DNA of 64,000 bases from Streptomyces sp. OR43 (GTDB lineage Bacteria > Actinomycetota > Actinomycetes > Streptomycetales > Streptomycetaceae): contig NZ_RDBK01000011.1 of NCBI RefSeq assembly GCF_008042275.1, positions 1 to 64,000 of the forward strand, given 5' to 3'. The notes below the pieces were generated by a model. The model was not told where the DNA came from. It worked only from the letters and a program-made list of their open reading frames with translations, and ran no database searches. Every line of letters begins with the position of its first letter. The stretch's first letter is position 1. Shown one piece after another: positions 1-7,200 of this stretch. The position numbers and the translations under genes are program-made.

Positions 1-76
1 CCCCTTCCCCCCGGCCGGACGACCCGTTGCCGACTCACAGATGAACAGTTGGCGACCTGTCCATACAAGCGTTGAC

Positions 77-118
77 CCGGGGCGGCTGTGCCTGACACGT
101 TGGCCACAGCCGCCCCGG
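77..118. terminator. Strong hairpin before the phn-type operon
   Basis: Two perfectly complementary 14-base arms (77-90 and 105-118, core GGGGCGGCTGTG / CACAGCCGCCCC) are separated by a 14-base loop. It lies about 80 bases before the substrate-binding protein start. There is no clear T tract. It could be the terminator of a gene left of the window or a leader structure of this operon. The structure is seen directly; its role is inferred. Confidence 0.5.
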
Positions 119-196
119 CGAGCGAGTCCCCCCACCCCGTTCGTACCGCCGTACCGCGCCATCTCCCCCGTGCTGCCACCGAACCCGGAGTCCACC

Positions 197-1105
197 GTGT
201 CCGTCCGTCCTTTCACCCTCGCCACCGCGCTCGCCGTCGTCGCGGCGCTGTCCCTGACCGCCTGCGGCGGCAGTTCGGACGCCGCCGAGTCCGCCACCTG
301 CCCCGGCGGCAAGGTCCGCTTCGGCGTCGAGCCCTTCGAGGACCCCGCCAAGCTCACCCCGGCCGCCGAGGTACTCGCCGACGCCCTGGGCGAGAGCCTG
401 GACTGCGAGGTGGAGCTGACCATCACCGAGGACTACTCCGCCGAGGTTCTCGCCATGGAGAACGGCAAGCTCGACATAGCCATGTTCGGTCCCCTCGGCT
501 ACGTCTTCGCCAGCGGGCGGGCCAAGGCCGAGGCCGTCGCCTCGTTCGGGGACGGCACGGGCAAGGTGTCCAGCTACACCGCCGGCATCTGGGTGCCGAA
601 GGATTCCGCCGTCACGTCGGTCGCCGGTCTCAAGGGCCACTCCCTCGCCCTGGCCTCCGTCGGATCCACCTCCGGCGACGCCCTGCCCCGCCAGGCGATG
701 CTCGACGCCGGCCTGAAGAAGGACGACGTCAAGGTCAACTACGCCGGCGGCCACCCGGAGGCACTGCTGGCCCTCGCCAAGGGAACGGTCGACGCCGCCG
801 AGATCAACTCCCAGCAACTGGCGAGCGCCACCGCCGCCGGCAGCTTCGACCCGGCCGGCTTCCGCAAGGTGTGGAGCTCCGAGCCGATCCCCAACGACCC
901 GATCACCGTCCGCGGGGACCTCGACGCGACGTTCAAAAAGGCCGTCACCGACGCCCTGCTGAAGCTGCCGCCGGACAAGGTCGGCGAGATCGGCGCCCTC
1001 CTCGACGTCGACCCGCCCGCGCCGCTGGTCGCCGTGGACAAGTCGACCTACCAGCCGCTGTTCGACCTCGCCGCCGCCCTGAACCTGACCGAGAAGGACG
1101 TCTGA
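197..1105 (+). CDS. phnD: PhnD-like phosphonate/phosphate-type ABC transporter substrate-binding lipoprotein
   Basis: This is the extracytoplasmic binding protein of an importer of the PhnD family, which binds phosphonates, phosphite or similar oxyanions. I chose the GTG at 197 because it gives a short lipoprotein signal with an LTAC lipobox (LSLTACGG) about 20 residues in. The longer open frame from 41 only adds a Pro/Arg-rich stretch with no signal character. The mature part has the family pattern: FGVEPFEDP near the N terminus, then a type II periplasmic fold with DIAMFGPLGYVFA and a central SVGSTSG segment. The stop codon overlaps the next start (ATGA), so it is translationally coupled to the ATPase gene. 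No C-P lyase or phosphonatase gene is in view, so the ligand cannot be named. Confidence 0.88.
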   Translation: MSVRPFTLATALAVVAALSLTACGGSSDAAESATCPGGKVRFGVEPFEDPAKLTPAAEVLADALGESLDCEVELTITEDYSAEVLAMENGKLDIAMFGPLGYVFASGRAKAEAVASFGDGTGKVSSYTAGIWVPKDSAVTSVAGLKGHSLALASVGSTSGDALPRQAMLDAGLKKDDVKVNYAGGHPEALLALAKGTVDAAEINSQQLASATAAGSFDPAGFRKVWSSEPIPNDPITVRGDLDATFKKAVTDALLKLPPDKVGEIGALLDVDPPAPLVAVDKSTYQPLFDLAAALNLTEKDV

Positions 1106-1818
1106 TGCTCGCGCTGTCCGGGATCACCGTGCGGTACGGAGAGCGGCAGGTGCTGCACGGGGTGGACGTCGACGTCGCCCGGGGCGAACTGCTCGCCGTG
1201 CTCGGGGCCAACGGCTCCGGCAAGTCGACCCTGTTGCGCGCCGCCGCCGGCCTGGAACCGATGACGGCGGGCAGCGTCGGCATCGACGGGAAGCCGTGCG
1301 GACCGCTGGACATCGCCGTGGTCTTCCAGCACATCCACCTCGTGCGCCGGCGCAGCGTCCTGGAGAACGTGTGCGCCGGAGCCCTCGGCCGGCTGTCGCT
1401 GCGGAACTCACTGGTTCCCGCTCTGTTCCCCCGGGCCCTGCGCGAGGAGGCGATGGCCTGCCTGGACCGCGTGGGACTCGCCGACCGCGCGCACGAACGC
1501 GCCGGCCGTCTCTCCGGCGGCCAGCAGCAGCGCGTCGCGGTGGCCCGTGCCCTGTGCCAGCGCCCGCGCGTCCTGCTGGCCGACGAACCGGTGTCCGCGC
1601 TGGACCCGGCCGCCTCCGAGCAGGTGCTCGCGCTGCTCGCCGAACTCGCCCACGACGCGGGCCTCGCCGTCCTGGCGGTCCTGCACCAGCCCTCGCTCGC
1701 CGCCCGGCACGCCGACCGTGTGGTCGGCCTGCGAGACGGCCGCGTGATCCTCGACGGGCCGCCCGGCCAGGACGTCGACGCCCTGTACCAGCCCGCGGTC
1801 ATGGAGGCCGTCTCATGA
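1105..1818 (+). CDS. phnC: PhnC-like ABC transporter ATP-binding protein
   Basis: This is the ATPase subunit of the importer, 237 residues, normal for a single ABC domain. The Walker A motif is GANGSGKST near residue 34. The signature LSGGQQQRVAVARAL and Walker B VLLADEP follow, with a conserved switch histidine (VLHQPSLAA) near the C terminus. The start ATG at 1105 overlaps the TGA of the binding-protein gene. The gene's own stop overlaps the next ATG at 1815, so all three subunits are made from one coupled message. The family imports phosphonate or a related ligand using ATP hydrolysis at the inner face of the membrane. Confidence 0.9.
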   Translation: MLALSGITVRYGERQVLHGVDVDVARGELLAVLGANGSGKSTLLRAAAGLEPMTAGSVGIDGKPCGPLDIAVVFQHIHLVRRRSVLENVCAGALGRLSLRNSLVPALFPRALREEAMACLDRVGLADRAHERAGRLSGGQQQRVAVARALCQRPRVLLADEPVSALDPAASEQVLALLAELAHDAGLAVLAVLHQPSLAARHADRVVGLRDGRVILDGPPGQDVDALYQPAVMEAVS

Positions 1819-2633
1819 TCGATCTCGAAGAGGTGCGGAGGCTTCCCGTCCCCGCCAAGCCCGCCCGGCCGCGGGCCACCGCTCTCGGAGCCGTGCTCGC
1901 CGCCGTGGTGCTCGCCGTCCACGTCATCGCGTGGAACACCACCGACATGTCCTTCGGCGCGCTGGCCGAGGGCTGGGGAGGCATCGCGGACTTCCTGGCC
2001 GACGCGATCCCGCCGGACCTGAGCTGGGACGTACTGGGACCCAGTCTCGACGGCGCCCTCGTCACCCTGTGGATCGGGCTGCTCGGCACCACGCTGTCCG
2101 TGCCGTTCTCGCTCCTCCTGGCCCTGCTCGCCGCACGGGGCACCGCCCCCACGGCGGGCGTCTACCAGGCGGCGCGCTCCCTGCTGTCGTTCCTGCGCGC
2201 CGTGCCCGACGTGGTCTTCGCCCTGATCTTCGTCACCGCTGTCGGTCTCGGTCCGTTCCCGGGCGTGCTGGCGCTGCTGCTCCACAACGTCGGCGTGATG
2301 GGCAAGTTGTGGGCGGAGGCGCTGGAGGACGCCGACCCCGGCCCCGTACAGGCCCTGCGTTCGGCGGGAGCGGGCCGGATCCAGGTGGCCGCGCACGCCC
2401 TGCTGCCGACGGTGACCCCTCAGATGACCGGGCTGCTGCTGTACCGGCTCGACGTCAACGTCCGGTCCTCGCTGGTGCTCGGCCTGGTCGGCGCGGGCGG
2501 CATCGGGTTCCTGATCAACCAGTCGATCAAACTGTTCCAGTTCGACGAGATGCTGACGCACATCCTGGTGGTGCTCGTCCTGATCGTGGCCGTCGACCGG
2601 CTGTCGGCCCTGGTGCGGCGGCGCCTGGCGTGA
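1815..2633 (+). CDS. phnE: PhnE-like ABC transporter permease
   Basis: This is the membrane channel subunit, 272 residues. Several hydrophobic segments are visible: near residues 15-35, a group over 75-165 containing VTLWIGLLGTTLSVPFSLLLA, and a C-terminal one with HILVVLVLIVAVDRL. The permease loop that contacts the ATPase, with the usual EAL...D.GP spacing, is at LWAEALEDADPGPVQALRSAG. The ATG at 1815 overlaps the ATPase stop by four bases. The open frame extends much further upstream, but only as a shadow of phnC. The stop at 2633 lies seven bases from the stop of the convergent regulator gene, so there is no room for a separate terminator. Confidence 0.9.
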   Translation: MIDLEEVRRLPVPAKPARPRATALGAVLAAVVLAVHVIAWNTTDMSFGALAEGWGGIADFLADAIPPDLSWDVLGPSLDGALVTLWIGLLGTTLSVPFSLLLALLAARGTAPTAGVYQAARSLLSFLRAVPDVVFALIFVTAVGLGPFPGVLALLLHNVGVMGKLWAEALEDADPGPVQALRSAGAGRIQVAAHALLPTVTPQMTGLLLYRLDVNVRSSLVLGLVGAGGIGFLINQSIKLFQFDEMLTHILVVLVLIVAVDRLSALVRRRLA

Positions 2634-2640
2634 CGGGAGG

Positions 2641-3531
2641 TCAGCCGGGCGTCTGCCGGGCAGGGGCGCCGGCCTCCCGGGTGGCCGCCCAGGAGGCGAG
2701 GAGGCGCAGGCCCTCCTCGGAGACGGAACCGGGTTCGGCGGTGTAGACGGTCAGCGTCAGGCCGGGCTCCGCCGCCATCTCCAGCCCTTCGAAGGCGAGG
2801 GTGAGATCGCCGACCGCGGTGTGGTGGAAGTTCTTGGTGCCGGTGCCGTGTTGGCGGACGTTGTGGGCGCCCCATCGCGTGCGGAACTCGTCGCAGCGGG
2901 TGGACAGTTCGCCGACGAGGTCGTGCAGGTCCTTGTCGTGGGGATTGCGGCCGGCCTCGGTCCGCAGGATGGCGACAGTGACGTCGGCGGCGAGTTCCCA
3001 GTCGGGGTAGAAGCGGTGCGCGGCGGGATCCAGGAAGGTGAACCGGGCGAGGTTCCCCTGATTGCCGGGTGTGGCGTAGACATCGTCGTAGAACGCGCGG
3101 CCGAGCGGGTTCACCGCGAGGACGTCCAAGCGGCCGTTGCGGACGAAGGCGGGCCCTCCGGTGATCGCGTCGAGCGTCCACTGCAGGCTGGCGTGCGGGG
3201 TCCACTGGCCCTTGGCGCGCCGCCGCCGGGGGCGAGTGAGGGCGTCCGAGCCGTCGGCTGCCTGAGCCAGATGGAGCAGGTGGGCGCGCTCGGCCTCGTC
3301 GAGCCGCAGCGCCCGGGCGACGGCTTCGAGGACGGCAGGGGAGACGCCCGCGAGGTTCCCGCGTTCGAGCTTGGCGTAGTACTCGACGCTCATGTCGGCG
3401 AGGGCGGCGACCTCGCTGCGGCGCAGGCCCGGGACGCGGCGTCTGCTCCCGGATGCCAGTCCTGCCTGGCCGGGGGTGATCTTGGCGCGCCGCGAGGTGA
3501 GGAACTCGCGGACCTCTTGCTGGTTGTCCAC
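2641..3531 (-). CDS. MmyB-type helix-turn-helix transcriptional regulator
   Basis: A 296-residue regulator with an N-terminal XRE-type HTH (about residues 5-75, containing RRSEVAALADMSVEYYAKLERG) and a C-terminal MmyB-like ligand-binding domain (about 100-280, with NGRLDVLAVNPLGRAFY and the DLHDLVGELSTRCDEFRTRWG stretch). I chose the GTG at 3531 (VDNQQEVREF) because homologues of this type begin a few residues before the first HTH helix. The open frame continues upstream without domain content. It is divergent from the zinc alcohol dehydrogenase at 3764, the usual arrangement in Streptomyces where such regulators control a neighbouring oxidoreductase. Fatty-acid-like ligands are reported for the family, but the ligand here is unknown. 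Confidence 0.85.
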   Translation of the reverse strand: MDNQQEVREFLTSRRAKITPGQAGLASGSRRRVPGLRRSEVAALADMSVEYYAKLERGNLAGVSPAVLEAVARALRLDEAERAHLLHLAQAADGSDALTRPRRRRAKGQWTPHASLQWTLDAITGGPAFVRNGRLDVLAVNPLGRAFYDDVYATPGNQGNLARFTFLDPAAHRFYPDWELAADVTVAILRTEAGRNPHDKDLHDLVGELSTRCDEFRTRWGAHNVRQHGTGTKNFHHTAVGDLTLAFEGLEMAAEPGLTLTVYTAEPGSVSEEGLRLLASWAATREAGAPARQTPG

Positions 3532-3566
3532 TCCCCGACCGTACGTCGTGCGCGTACCGGGAGGGA

Positions 3567-3581
3567 TGTACTGCTGGTACA
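3567..3581. promoter_or_regulatory. Inverted repeat TGTAC-N5-GTACA before the MmyB-type regulator
   Basis: A perfect inverted repeat of TGTAC and GTACA with a 5-base spacer lies 36 bases upstream of the regulator's GTG start. Position and symmetry fit an autoregulatory operator. The repeat is seen directly; binding is inferred. Confidence 0.45.
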
Positions 3582-3681
3582 CCCATCGACGGTGACTGGC
3601 CGGGCGCCGCGAATGGGGGTTACCTGGATGACGTGGCACTCCTTCCCGGCCGCCCGGCGGCCGGGGCGAGCGCCCCGGGCC

Positions 3682-3697
3682 CGTGCCGTACGGCACG
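3682..3697. promoter_or_regulatory. 16-bp perfect palindrome between regulator and alcohol dehydrogenase
   Basis: CGTGCCGTACGGCACG is a perfect palindrome centred 74 bases before the dehydrogenase start. A second perfect dyad (CCGGGGCG, AG, CGCCCCGG) lies just left at 3661-3678. Either could be the operator for the dehydrogenase side of the divergent pair. Its core differs from the TGTAC repeat at 3567. Confidence 0.4.
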
Positions 3698-3763
3698 ATC
3701 CGGCCCCGGCAGCACACGGGCCGCCCGAAACGGCCCGGCCTCCAGTACGTAAGGAACCCCCTC

Positions 3764-4780
3764 ATGCGCGGCGCAGTGATTCACGCCCCCGGCGATGTCC
3801 GCTTCGAGACGCTGGACGACCCGAAGATCCTCCACCCGACCGATGCCGTCATCCGTACGGCCGTCACCTGTGTGTGCGGCTCGGACCTGTGGCCCTACCG
3901 CGGTCTGGAACCGATCGGCGAGCCGCACCCGATGGGGCACGAGTACGTCGGCTTCGTGGAGGAGGTGGGCAGCGAGGTCACGTCCGTCAAGCCGGGGCAG
4001 TTCGTCGTCGGCTCGTTCGCCACCTCGGACAACACCTGCGCGAACTGCCGCAACGGCTTCCAGTCGAACTGCCTGCACCGCGCGTTCATGTCCACCTGCC
4101 AGGCCGACTACGTCCGCATCCCCAACGCCCAGGGCACCCTGGTCGCCACCGACGGGATTCCGGCCGAGGAGCTGTGGCCCGGGCTGCTCGCCGTCTCCGA
4201 CGTCATGGGCACCGGCTGGTGGGCCGCCGAGGCCGCGGAGGTCCGGGCCGGCTCGACCGCCGTGGTCGTCGGTGACGGCGCGGTCGGCCTCTGCGCGGTG
4301 ATCGCGGCCAAGGAGAGGGGCGCGGAGCGCATCATCATCATGTCCCGCCACGACTCCCGCCAGAAGCTCGCCCGCGAGTTCGGCGCCACCGACATCGTCA
4401 CCGAGCGCGGCGACGAAGGCATCGCCCGGATCAAGGACCTCACCGACGGCATCGGTGCCGACAGCGTGCTGGAGTGCGTCGGCACGGCACAGGCCATGCG
4501 CCAGGCCCTGCACACCGCTCGCCCCGGCGGCAACGTCGGATTCGTCGGCGTCCCCCACGAGGTCGCGATCGACGGACAGGAACTCTTCTTCTCCCACGTC
4601 GGTCTGCGCGGCGGTCCCGCTCCCGTCCGCCGCTACCTGCCCGACCTCATCGAACGCGTGACGTCGGGCCGGATCGACCCGGGCAAGGTCTTCGACCTCA
4701 CCCTGCCCCTCGACCAGGTCGCCGAGGGCTACCGGGCCATGGACGAACGCCGCGCCATCAAGGCCCTCCTCAAGCCCTGA
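3764..4780 (+). CDS. Zinc-dependent alcohol dehydrogenase family protein
   Basis: A medium-chain dehydrogenase/reductase of 338 residues, predicted to oxidise or reduce alcohols and aldehydes with NAD(P). Catalytic zinc ligands are visible as Cys38 (VCGSD) and His59-Glu60 (GHEYVG). The structural-zinc lobe has Cys92, Cys95 and Cys103, with Asp89 where a first Cys would be expected. The Rossmann glycine motif GDGAVG follows. The ATG at 3764 has AAGGAA ten bases upstream and starts directly at MRGAVIHAPGDV, the usual N terminus; the 27 upstream codons are unrelated. It is divergent from the MmyB-type regulator and is followed by a hairpin and a cupin gene. The substrate is not evident. Confidence 0.9.
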   Translation: MRGAVIHAPGDVRFETLDDPKILHPTDAVIRTAVTCVCGSDLWPYRGLEPIGEPHPMGHEYVGFVEEVGSEVTSVKPGQFVVGSFATSDNTCANCRNGFQSNCLHRAFMSTCQADYVRIPNAQGTLVATDGIPAEELWPGLLAVSDVMGTGWWAAEAAEVRAGSTAVVVGDGAVGLCAVIAAKERGAERIIIMSRHDSRQKLAREFGATDIVTERGDEGIARIKDLTDGIGADSVLECVGTAQAMRQALHTARPGGNVGFVGVPHEVAIDGQELFFSHVGLRGGPAPVRRYLPDLIERVTSGRIDPGKVFDLTLPLDQVAEGYRAMDERRAIKALLKP

Positions 4781-4801
4781 CCGCACCCTGCTCCCCGTTC
4801 C

Positions 4802-4833
4802 GTGGCCGGGCCGGGTTCTCCCCGCCCGGCCAC
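4802..4833 (+). terminator. Hairpin between dehydrogenase and cupin genes
   Basis: Perfect 10-base arms GTGGCCGGGC and GCCCGGCCAC enclose a 12-base loop, 22 bases after the dehydrogenase stop. No T tract follows, as is common in Streptomyces. It would separate or attenuate transcription into the cupin gene. Confidence 0.55.
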
Positions 4834-4862
4834 CACCGCACCCCCGGCTCCGAAAGGCCCCC

Positions 4863-5291
4863 ATGCAGTTCGTCACCCAGCAGCCCACCAGCAAGGCACC
4901 GGCGGAATGGTTCACCGGCGACGTCTGGTGGGACGTCATCGTCGCAGGCCAGGAGCCTTCCCGGATGCGTGCCAACCTGGTCCGCTTCGCACCGGGCGCC
5001 CGCACCCACTGGCACTCCCACGCCGTCGGCCAGACGCTCCACATCGTCTCCGGCACCGCCCTGATCGGCACCCGCGACGGCACCGTCCTCGAAGCACACC
5101 CCGGCCGTACCGTCACCTGCCCGCCCGGCGAGGAGCACTGGCACGGCGCCGCCCCCGACCGCTTCATGGAACACATCGCCCTGTGGGAGGCCACGGCCGA
5201 CGGCGCCCCCGAGACCACGTGGGCCGAACCGGTCACCGACGCGCAGTACACCGGGTCCCGGCAGACGTACGACGGCCCGGCCGCCGAGTAG
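4863..5291 (+). CDS. Cupin domain protein
   Basis: A single-domain cupin of 142 residues. Cupin motif 1 is RTHWHSHAVGQTLHIVSG, with metal-ligand candidates His49, His51 and His53. Motif 2 is PPGEEHWHGA. Tryptophans follow at each end (EWFTGDVWWD and ALWEATADG). This is the (R)-mandelonitrile lyase/quercetin 2,3-dioxygenase-like small cupin group that often sits beside short-chain or zinc dehydrogenases. The start ATG is the first in frame and the only one giving the normal N terminus (MQFVTQQP). It follows the alcohol dehydrogenase, 82 bases after its stop, with a hairpin between. The enzyme reaction cannot be deduced. Confidence 0.85.
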   Translation: MQFVTQQPTSKAPAEWFTGDVWWDVIVAGQEPSRMRANLVRFAPGARTHWHSHAVGQTLHIVSGTALIGTRDGTVLEAHPGRTVTCPPGEEHWHGAAPDRFMEHIALWEATADGAPETTWAEPVTDAQYTGSRQTYDGPAAE

Positions 5292-5308
5292 CGGGAGCCG
5301 GGCGGGCG

Positions 5309-5986
5309 TCAGGAGGTGAGACCGCTGAGGGCGTCGCCGACGTACTTCACGCCCAGCACCACCAGGAGGGTGGTCATGATCGCGCTGTTGTGCCGGGACA
5401 TCCATTCCTTCCACCCGCCGAGCACCTCCGTGGCCTTGGCACCACCGGCGAGATAGACGCCGAGCGGGACGAGTGCGCAGAGCGAGGCGAGCAGGACCAT
5501 GAGGACGGCGGCGACGGCCTTGCCGCCGGCACCGGCGGTGGAGCTCGCGATGGAGACGGCGCCGCCGACCGCCAGAACGAGGTTCTTGGGGTTGGCCACC
5601 ACCAGGACGACGGCGAGGCCACCCGCCTTGCCCGGGCTGAACGTGTCGATGGCCTTCATCCAGCCCGGCGTGGCGGCGTCGTGCCCTGCACGGGGCCTGT
5701 CCTTCCACTGCTTGGCGGCGAACAGAAGGAAGAGCACACCGAGAGCGAGCTTGAGCCAGAGCGTCCAGGTGGCCGGTCCGTCGTCGCCGGAGGCGTCCGC
5801 GCCCGACCCGGCGAGGACCACCACGGTGACCACGGCCGCGACGGAGACGATCCATCCGGCGGTGAACGCCAGGCCGTTGGCCCGGCCCTTCGGCGTGGCG
5901 AGCATGAGGATCACCGCGATGAGCGGCAAGGGGCTGATGGCGATACCGACTGCGGAGGTCAGCATCTGACCGATGGCGTCACCCAT
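5309..5986 (-). CDS. GAP family (Sap/LysE-like) membrane protein
   Basis: A 225-residue integral membrane protein with about six hydrophobic helices. The first begins near residue 10 and contains AVGIAISPLPLIAVILML. The KAGGLAVVLVVANPKNLVLA segment is typical of the GAP/Sap (sulfolipid-1-addressing) branch of LysE-like exporters. In mycobacteria these proteins help move glycolipids across the membrane; in Streptomyces their cargo is not known. It converges with the cupin gene (17 bases between stops) and diverges from the DUF1269 gene. Confidence 0.78.
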   Translation of the reverse strand: MGDAIGQMLTSAVGIAISPLPLIAVILMLATPKGRANGLAFTAGWIVSVAAVVTVVVLAGSGADASGDDGPATWTLWLKLALGVLFLLFAAKQWKDRPRAGHDAATPGWMKAIDTFSPGKAGGLAVVLVVANPKNLVLAVGGAVSIASSTAGAGGKAVAAVLMVLLASLCALVPLGVYLAGGAKATEVLGGWKEWMSRHNSAIMTTLLVVLGVKYVGDALSGLTS

Positions 5987-6292
5987 GATCGTCCTCTTGT
6001 GTCATGTGGTCGTCCGTCCTCTTCCGTTCGGCCGTTGGTGCGAGGTTGTGCTGATCCTCACGGGCGTTCCCGGCCGGGGCGCCATGGTGGGAGCCGAACG
6101 AGTGAACGGGCCGGCAGGCGTGGCATTCCCGCCCGTTCCTGAGATGCGTGGTTCGTCCGTTCAGTTTTGAATGGTCGGAGTCCGGCGCCCCGGGGCCTCC
6201 CGTCCGGATCGTGCCCGACCCCGCGAGCCGGGCGTGATCCACACGAGAGGCACTGGCGGCGTCTCCGTCTGATCGCATCCCGCGGAGGATCC
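5987..6292. other. Divergent intergenic region, no recognised element
   Basis: These 306 bases separate the GAP-family gene from the DUF1269 gene and must hold two divergent promoters. I found no repeat, RNA structure or motif strong enough to name. The short open frames crossing it lack codon bias or a ribosome site. Confidence 0.5.
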
Positions 6293-6778
6293 ATGGCCAC
6301 GCTGACCGTCTGGAAATTCGACTCGCCCGAAGGTGCCGCCGGTGTCGAGAGCACCCTCCTGGAGTTGCAGAAGCAGGAGCTGATCAAGGTGGTCGACGCG
6401 GCCACGGTCAGCTGGCCCGCGGACGCGACGAAGCCGAAGACGAAGCAGCTGAGCAACCTCGCCGGTCTCGGAGCGCTCTCGGGCACCTTCTGGCGCATGC
6501 TGTTCGGCCTGATCTTCCTCATGCCGCTGCTCGGTGCCGCCGTCGGTGCCGCCGCAGGCGCGCTCGGCGGGAAGATGGCCGACGTCGGTATCGACGACGA
6601 CTTCATCGACTCGGTCAAGTCGAAGGTCACCCCTGGTACGTCGGCGCTCTTCCTCCTGTCGCAGGACGCGGTGGTCGATCGCGTCCGGGCCGCCTTCCCC
6701 TCCGGCCACTCCGAGCTGATCCAGTCGAACCTGGACGCCGAGAAGGAGGCCAAGCTGCGCGAGGTCTTCGCCGGCTGA
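6293..6778 (+). CDS. DUF1269 domain membrane-associated protein
   Basis: 161 residues. The first 50 form a small alpha/beta module starting MATLTVWKFDSPEGA. A hydrophobic hairpin follows at about 63-95 (MLFGLIFLMPLLGAAVGAAAGAL), then a second alpha/beta part (VTPGTSALFLLSQDAVVDRV). This order is the DUF1269 pattern; the family has no settled function. The ATG at 6293 has GGAGGAT just upstream. The upstream in-frame extension is rejected because it precedes the ribosome site. A strong hairpin follows at 6799. Confidence 0.85.
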   Translation: MATLTVWKFDSPEGAAGVESTLLELQKQELIKVVDAATVSWPADATKPKTKQLSNLAGLGALSGTFWRMLFGLIFLMPLLGAAVGAAAGALGGKMADVGIDDDFIDSVKSKVTPGTSALFLLSQDAVVDRVRAAFPSGHSELIQSNLDAEKEAKLREVFAG

Positions 6779-6798
6779 CCCTCCTCCCAACTGTTCGT

Positions 6799-6830
6799 GA
6801 GCCCGCCGTGCCGTGACGCACGGCGGGCTC
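6799..6830 (+). terminator. Terminator hairpin after DUF1269 gene
   Basis: Perfect 12-base arms GAGCCCGCCGTG and CACGGCGGGCTC enclose an 8-base loop, 20 bases after the stop. From here to 7082 (about 250 bases) I see no gene or convincing signal. Confidence 0.7.
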
Positions 6831-7082
6831 CGTATGCGGGCAAGGGGGCGGCCCGGTGGCCCGGACGGTGGTGGACGTACGCCTCGTGGAACGGACCGGG
6901 ATCGCCGGACGGCTCGGTGAGAACGGGATCGTCCCGGCCGCGCCCGAACTGTTCGGTGCCCCTTGCGGCCGCGCTTGAGGACGCCCGCCGGTGCACGGCC
7001 GCCCGGTCGTCCGACGGCCGCCGTCCGCGTAGCGCTTTCCGCCCCCGGCACCGCCGGTCCTCGCTCCGGGTGACCCGCCGCC

Positions 7083-7118
7083 GGTGGCGGTTTGACGACA
7101 CGTCGTGAATCCGCCACC
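7083..7118. promoter_or_regulatory. S8-island operator, site A (before protease 1)
   Basis: A 36-bp bipartite dyad. The outer arms GGTGGCG and CGCCACC are perfect and extend to a 10-base perfect arm each (7081-7090 and 7111-7120). The inner arms ACGAC and GTCGT are perfect. Spacers of 5, 2 and 5 bases separate them. It is centred at 7100.5 and ends 82 bases before the protease start. The same architecture recurs at 12225, 16216, 19686, 20726 and 24695. It is probably bound by the paralogous LuxR-HTH regulators of the island. Confidence 0.75.
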
Positions 7119-7200
7119 GGCCGCCCTTCCGCCCTGCTCCGACACGCGCCGATGATCGAGCGAACGTCACCGGCGCAGTCCAGAGCGGAGCAAGGCACCC

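Noticed and set aside
7083..7118. The 36-bp dyad as a terminator or recombination site
   Set aside because: It recurs at fixed distance before start codons, has variable spacers and no T tract, and is not at gene ends or paired with an integrase gene.
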